From Bacteroidales bacterium UBA3844 (GTDB lineage Bacteria > Bacteroidota > Bacteroidia > Bacteroidales > Paludibacteraceae), in assembly GCA_002392915.1 (NCBI GenBank), contig DGHQ01000050.1, positions 1 through 8,727 of the forward strand: a DNA stretch of 8,727 bases, read 5' to 3'. Of this stretch, positions 6,701 to 8,727 are shown in pieces. A program made the translations under genes and the position numbers. Position 1 is the first letter of the stretch, and each line of letters starts with the position of its first letter. Under the pieces are notes generated by a model. That model ran no database searches. It worked only from the letters and a program-made list of their open reading frames with translations, and had not been told where the DNA came from.

Positions 6701-8052
6701 GGCTGGAATGCCTGAATACCAAGACGGTGCAAAGTAGGGGCACGGTTCAATAGCACTGGGTGACCCTTCATCACGTACTCAAGGATATCCCAAACGATTG
6801 GATCCTTGCGGTCGACAATCTTCTTTGCAGATTTAACTGTCTTTACGATACCACGCTCAATAAGCTTACGGATGATAAATGGTTTGTAAAGCTCAGCTGC
6901 CATATATTTAGGAAGACCACACTCATGCATCTTCAACTCTGGACCAACGACGATAACGGAACGAGCAGAGTAGTCAACACGCTTACCCAACAAGTTCTGA
7001 CGGAAACGTCCTTGCTTACCCTTCAAGCTGTCTGACAAAGACTTCAAAGCTCTGTTAGCCTCCGACTTAACGGCTGTTGCCTTCTTAGAGTTGTCGAACA
7101 ATGAATCGACTGCCTCCTGCAACATACGCTTCTCATTACGAAGGATAACCTCAGGAGCGTGGATCTCAATAAGTCTCTTCAAACGGTTGTTACGGATGAT
7201 GACACGTCTGTAAAGGTCATTCAAATCCGAAGTAGCGAAACGTCCACCATCCAATGGAACCAAAGGACGCAATTCAGGCGGAATAACAGGGACAACCTTA
7301 ACGATCATCCACTCAGGACGGCTTTTTCCGTGAGACGCACGGAATGCCTCTACCACCTGAAGACGCTTCAAAGCCTCGTTCTTTCTCTGCTGAGATGTCT
7401 CCTGGCTTGCCTTGTTTCTCAACTCATATGATAGAGAATCCAAGTCGACCTCCTTTAGCATGTCGTAAACAGCCTCGGCACCCATCTTAGCGATAAACTT
7501 GTTAGGGTCGGAATCTTCAAGATGAAGGTTCTCAACAGGAAGTTTATCCATCAAATCAAGGTATTCCTCCTCTGTCAAAAGCTGACGAGTTGTGACACCC
7601 TCACTTGCCAAAACACCTGGCTGCAAAACAACGTACTTCTCGTAGTAGATGATTGCGTCAAGAGTCTTTGAAGGAAGACCAAGAAGATAACCGATTTTGT
7701 TAGGAGTAGATCTGAAATACCAGTTGTGAGCAACAGGCACAACCAAAAGGATGTGACCCATTCTCTCGCGGCGAACTTTCTTCTCAGTCACCTCTACACC
7801 ACAACGGTCGCAGACGATTCCTTTATATCTGATTCTCTTATATTTTCCACAGTGGCACTCAAAATCCTTTACCGGACCAAAAATCTTCTCGCAGAACAAA
7901 CCGTCTCTTTCTGGCTTGTAAGTACGATAGTTGATAGTCTCAGGCTTTAGCACCTCACCGCTCGACTGCTCCAAAATCTCTTCTGGAGAAGCAAGAGCGA
8001 TAGAAATTCTCGAGAATGTATTTTTTACTTTATTTTCTTTTCTGAAAGCCAT
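3745..8052 (-). CDS. rpoC: DNA-directed RNA polymerase subunit beta'
   Basis: The complete 1435-residue beta' subunit forms, with beta, the active-site cleft of RNA polymerase in the cytoplasm. The N-terminal zinc site is Cys66, Cys68, Cys81 and Cys84. The catalytic loop NADFDGD is at 470-476, its three aspartates (472, 474, 476) holding the catalytic magnesium. The bridge helix covers about 784-808 (ADTALKTADAGYLTRRLVD) and the trigger loop begins around GEPGTQLTLRTFHVGG (925-940). The second zinc site is Cys815, Cys889, Cys896 and Cys899. Between about 940 and 1120 the trigger loop is interrupted by sandwich-barrel hybrid repeats, as in many non-Firmicutes bacteria. Length and the MAFRKENK start are those of Bacteroidales RpoC. 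The ATG at 8052 lies 12 bp after the rpoB stop, so the two are cotranscribed. All key residues are present and no frameshift is seen. Confidence 0.99.
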   Translation of the reverse strand: MAFRKENKVKNTFSRISIALASPEEILEQSSGEVLKPETINYRTYKPERDGLFCEKIFGPVKDFECHCGKYKRIRYKGIVCDRCGVEVTEKKVRRERMGHILLVVPVAHNWYFRSTPNKIGYLLGLPSKTLDAIIYYEKYVVLQPGVLASEGVTTRQLLTEEEYLDLMDKLPVENLHLEDSDPNKFIAKMGAEAVYDMLKEVDLDSLSYELRNKASQETSQQRKNEALKRLQVVEAFRASHGKSRPEWMIVKVVPVIPPELRPLVPLDGGRFATSDLNDLYRRVIIRNNRLKRLIEIHAPEVILRNEKRMLQEAVDSLFDNSKKATAVKSEANRALKSLSDSLKGKQGRFRQNLLGKRVDYSARSVIVVGPELKMHECGLPKYMAAELYKPFIIRKLIERGIVKTVKSAKKIVDRKDPIVWDILEYVMKGHPVLLNRAPTLHRLGIQAFQPKMIEGKAIQLHPLACTAFNADFDGDQMAVHLPLGNEAILEAQMLMLGSHNILNPANGAPITVPAQDMVLGLYYITKERPGTKGEGLKFYGMEEAQVAYNEQKVDLHAPIQVIVDDVDENGSPIRHMIQTTVGKLIFNQNVPKAVGFINELITKKSLKNIISKVIKTCGVARTAQFLDDIKNLGYYMAFKGCLSFNLENVIIPKEKEQFINEGYAQVEEIMANYNMGLITPNERYNNIINIWTEVNKKLADVLMDTIKKDDQGFNSVYMMLDSGARGSKEQIRQLSGMRGLMAKPQKSGAVGGQIIENPILSNFKEGLSVLEYFISTHGARKGLADTALKTADAGYLTRRLVDVSHDVIINEEDCGTLRGLVCTDIKKNDEVVASLGERILGRVSVHDVVNPATGEVIVMAGQEIREDQVAAINAAKIEKVEIRSVLTCESKRGVCAKCYGRNLATGRMVQEGEAVGVIAAQSIGEPGTQLTLRTFHVGGVAGNVATNNGFRSKYDGIIEFEELRTVDTTDENDQPVQVVVGRLGEARIINPTTKIELTRAEIPYGSKLFFKNGQEVHVDDLICEWDPYNAVIVTEVAGKVEFESLIEGVTCRSDHDETTGHEEKVIIESKDKTKSPVCNIVNEDGSIEKSYNLPVGATVVVSEGDRLKKGQLLVKIPRSSSKAGDITGGLPRVQELFEARNPSNPAIVAEIDGEVSFGKIKRGNREISVTSKFGEVKKYLVSLSKQILVQEGDYVRAGNAISDGAICPSDILAILGPTAVQEYIVNEVQDVYRLQGVGINDKHFEVIVRQMMRKVQISDPGDTLFLENDLVDKIEFMEENDKLFDKKIVVDAGGSTNFKPGQVVTARNLRAENSMLKRRDLKTVTVRDAIPATATQILQGITGAALQTRSFMSSASFQQTTKVLNDAALRGKTDNLEGMKENVICGHLIPAGTGLSKWQQLVVGPKDEMEKAYAKSSYDYEDSDFAVEFPSENE

Positions 8053-8064
8053 ATCTTCTACAAT

Positions 8065-8727
8065 TTAATCCAAAGTAATACTCAAGCCCAAACCTCTCAA
8101 CTCGTGTAGCAACACGTTTAGAGACTCTGGGATACCTGGTGTTGGCATTGGCTCACCCTTAACGATAGCCTCGTAAGCACGAGCACGACCCTTAACATCA
8201 TCAGACTTAATAGTCAGGATCTCCTGCAATACGTGAGAAGCTCCGAATGCCTCGATTGCCCAGACCTCCATCTCTCCGAAACGCTGGCCACCGAACTGAG
8301 CCTTACCTCCAAGAGGCTGCTGAGTAATCAATGAGTAAGGTCCGATTGAACGAGCATGCATCTTATCGTCGACCATGTGTCCAAGCTTAAGCATATAGAT
8401 CACACCTACTGTAGCAGGCTGGTCGAAACGCTCTCCTGTTCCACCGTCGTACAAATATGTCTTACCATATCTTGGAAGACCTGCCTTGTCTGTCCACTCA
8501 TTCAAATCATCTAGAGAAGCACCGTCGAAGATAGGAGTAGCGAACTTAACGCCAAGCTTCAAACCTGCCCAACCAAGCACAGTCTCGAAAATCTGACCAA
8601 GGTTCATACGAGATGGCACACCTAGTGGGTTTAGACAGATGTCGACTGGAGTACCATCTGCCAAGAATGGCATATCCTCCTGACGAACGATTCTTGATAC
8701 GATACCCTTGTTACCGTGACGTCCGGC
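8065..8727 (-). CDS. rpoB: DNA-directed RNA polymerase subunit beta, C-terminal part
   Basis: Only the last 220 codons are present; the coding frame runs open to the window edge. The internal ATG at 8673 is not the start. The fragment opens with AGRHGNKG, the conserved active-centre segment whose lysine (fragment residue 7) corresponds to Lys1073 of the E. coli beta subunit. It continues through DMPFLADGTPVDICLNPLGV, the switch-region block GGKAQFGGQRFGEMEVWA (about 140-157) and the usual ending ESLNVLLHELRGLGLSITLD, with no sign of truncation at the 3' end. The beta C-terminal segment packs against the beta' N-terminus and forms part of the clamp. The rifampicin-binding region and the operon promoter lie outside the window. 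Confidence 0.99.
   Translation of the reverse strand, partial: AGRHGNKGIVSRIVRQEDMPFLADGTPVDICLNPLGVPSRMNLGQIFETVLGWAGLKLGVKFATPIFDGASLDDLNEWTDKAGLPRYGKTYLYDGGTGERFDQPATVGVIYMLKLGHMVDDKMHARSIGPYSLITQQPLGGKAQFGGQRFGEMEVWAIEAFGASHVLQEILTIKSDDVKGRARAYEAIVKGEPMPTPGIPESLNVLLHELRGLGLSITLD

Noticed and set aside
6325..7950. Several plus-strand frames of 74-92 codons antisense to rpoC
   Set aside because: They arise opposite a strongly biased, highly expressed gene and show no domains, start signals or promoters.

Overview
The window comes from a Bacteroidales chromosome (Bacteroides/Prevotella-like). The evidence is the RpoC and RpoB sequences, a DUF3467 gene immediately after rpoC, promoter elements of the Bacteroidetes type (TTTG, about 20 bp, TAnnTTTG), A-rich leaders without strong Shine-Dalgarno sequences, and short 7-bp-period repeats at gene ends. 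The genus cannot be fixed from the sequence alone. All five genes lie on the minus strand, so transcription runs from high to low coordinates.

Region 3745-8727 is the end of the core RNA polymerase operon: the last 220 codons of rpoB (cut by the window edge), a 12-bp spacer and a complete rpoC of 1435 codons. A strong hairpin with a U-tract at 3669-3706 closes the operon. Region 3078-3555 is a small self-contained unit for a DUF3467 protein. It has a near-consensus Bacteroidetes promoter, a start at 3499 and its own terminator, so it is a neighbour of rpoBC rather than simply a read-through gene.

Region 1-3077 is accessory in character. An AAA ATPase with a winged helix and a C-terminal DUF234 / PD-(D/E)XK-like domain (1249-2712) is preceded by an AT-rich control region. 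That region holds four evenly spaced copies, 53 bp apart, of a GCTAAATCT-type motif, three of them paired with an inverted TTTAG half. This is the least expected structure in the window. Downstream is a metalloprotein of the zinc phospholipase C / S1-P1 nuclease superfamily (80-1042) that keeps the metal-ligand pattern but has no signal peptide. The gap between the two may hold an insertion-sequence remnant.

The polymerase genes work together as the beta and beta-prime subunits. I see no evidence that the ATPase and the metalloenzyme form one pathway; they are only co-directional and 206 bp apart. No rRNA, tRNA, CRISPR array or intact mobile element was recognised.
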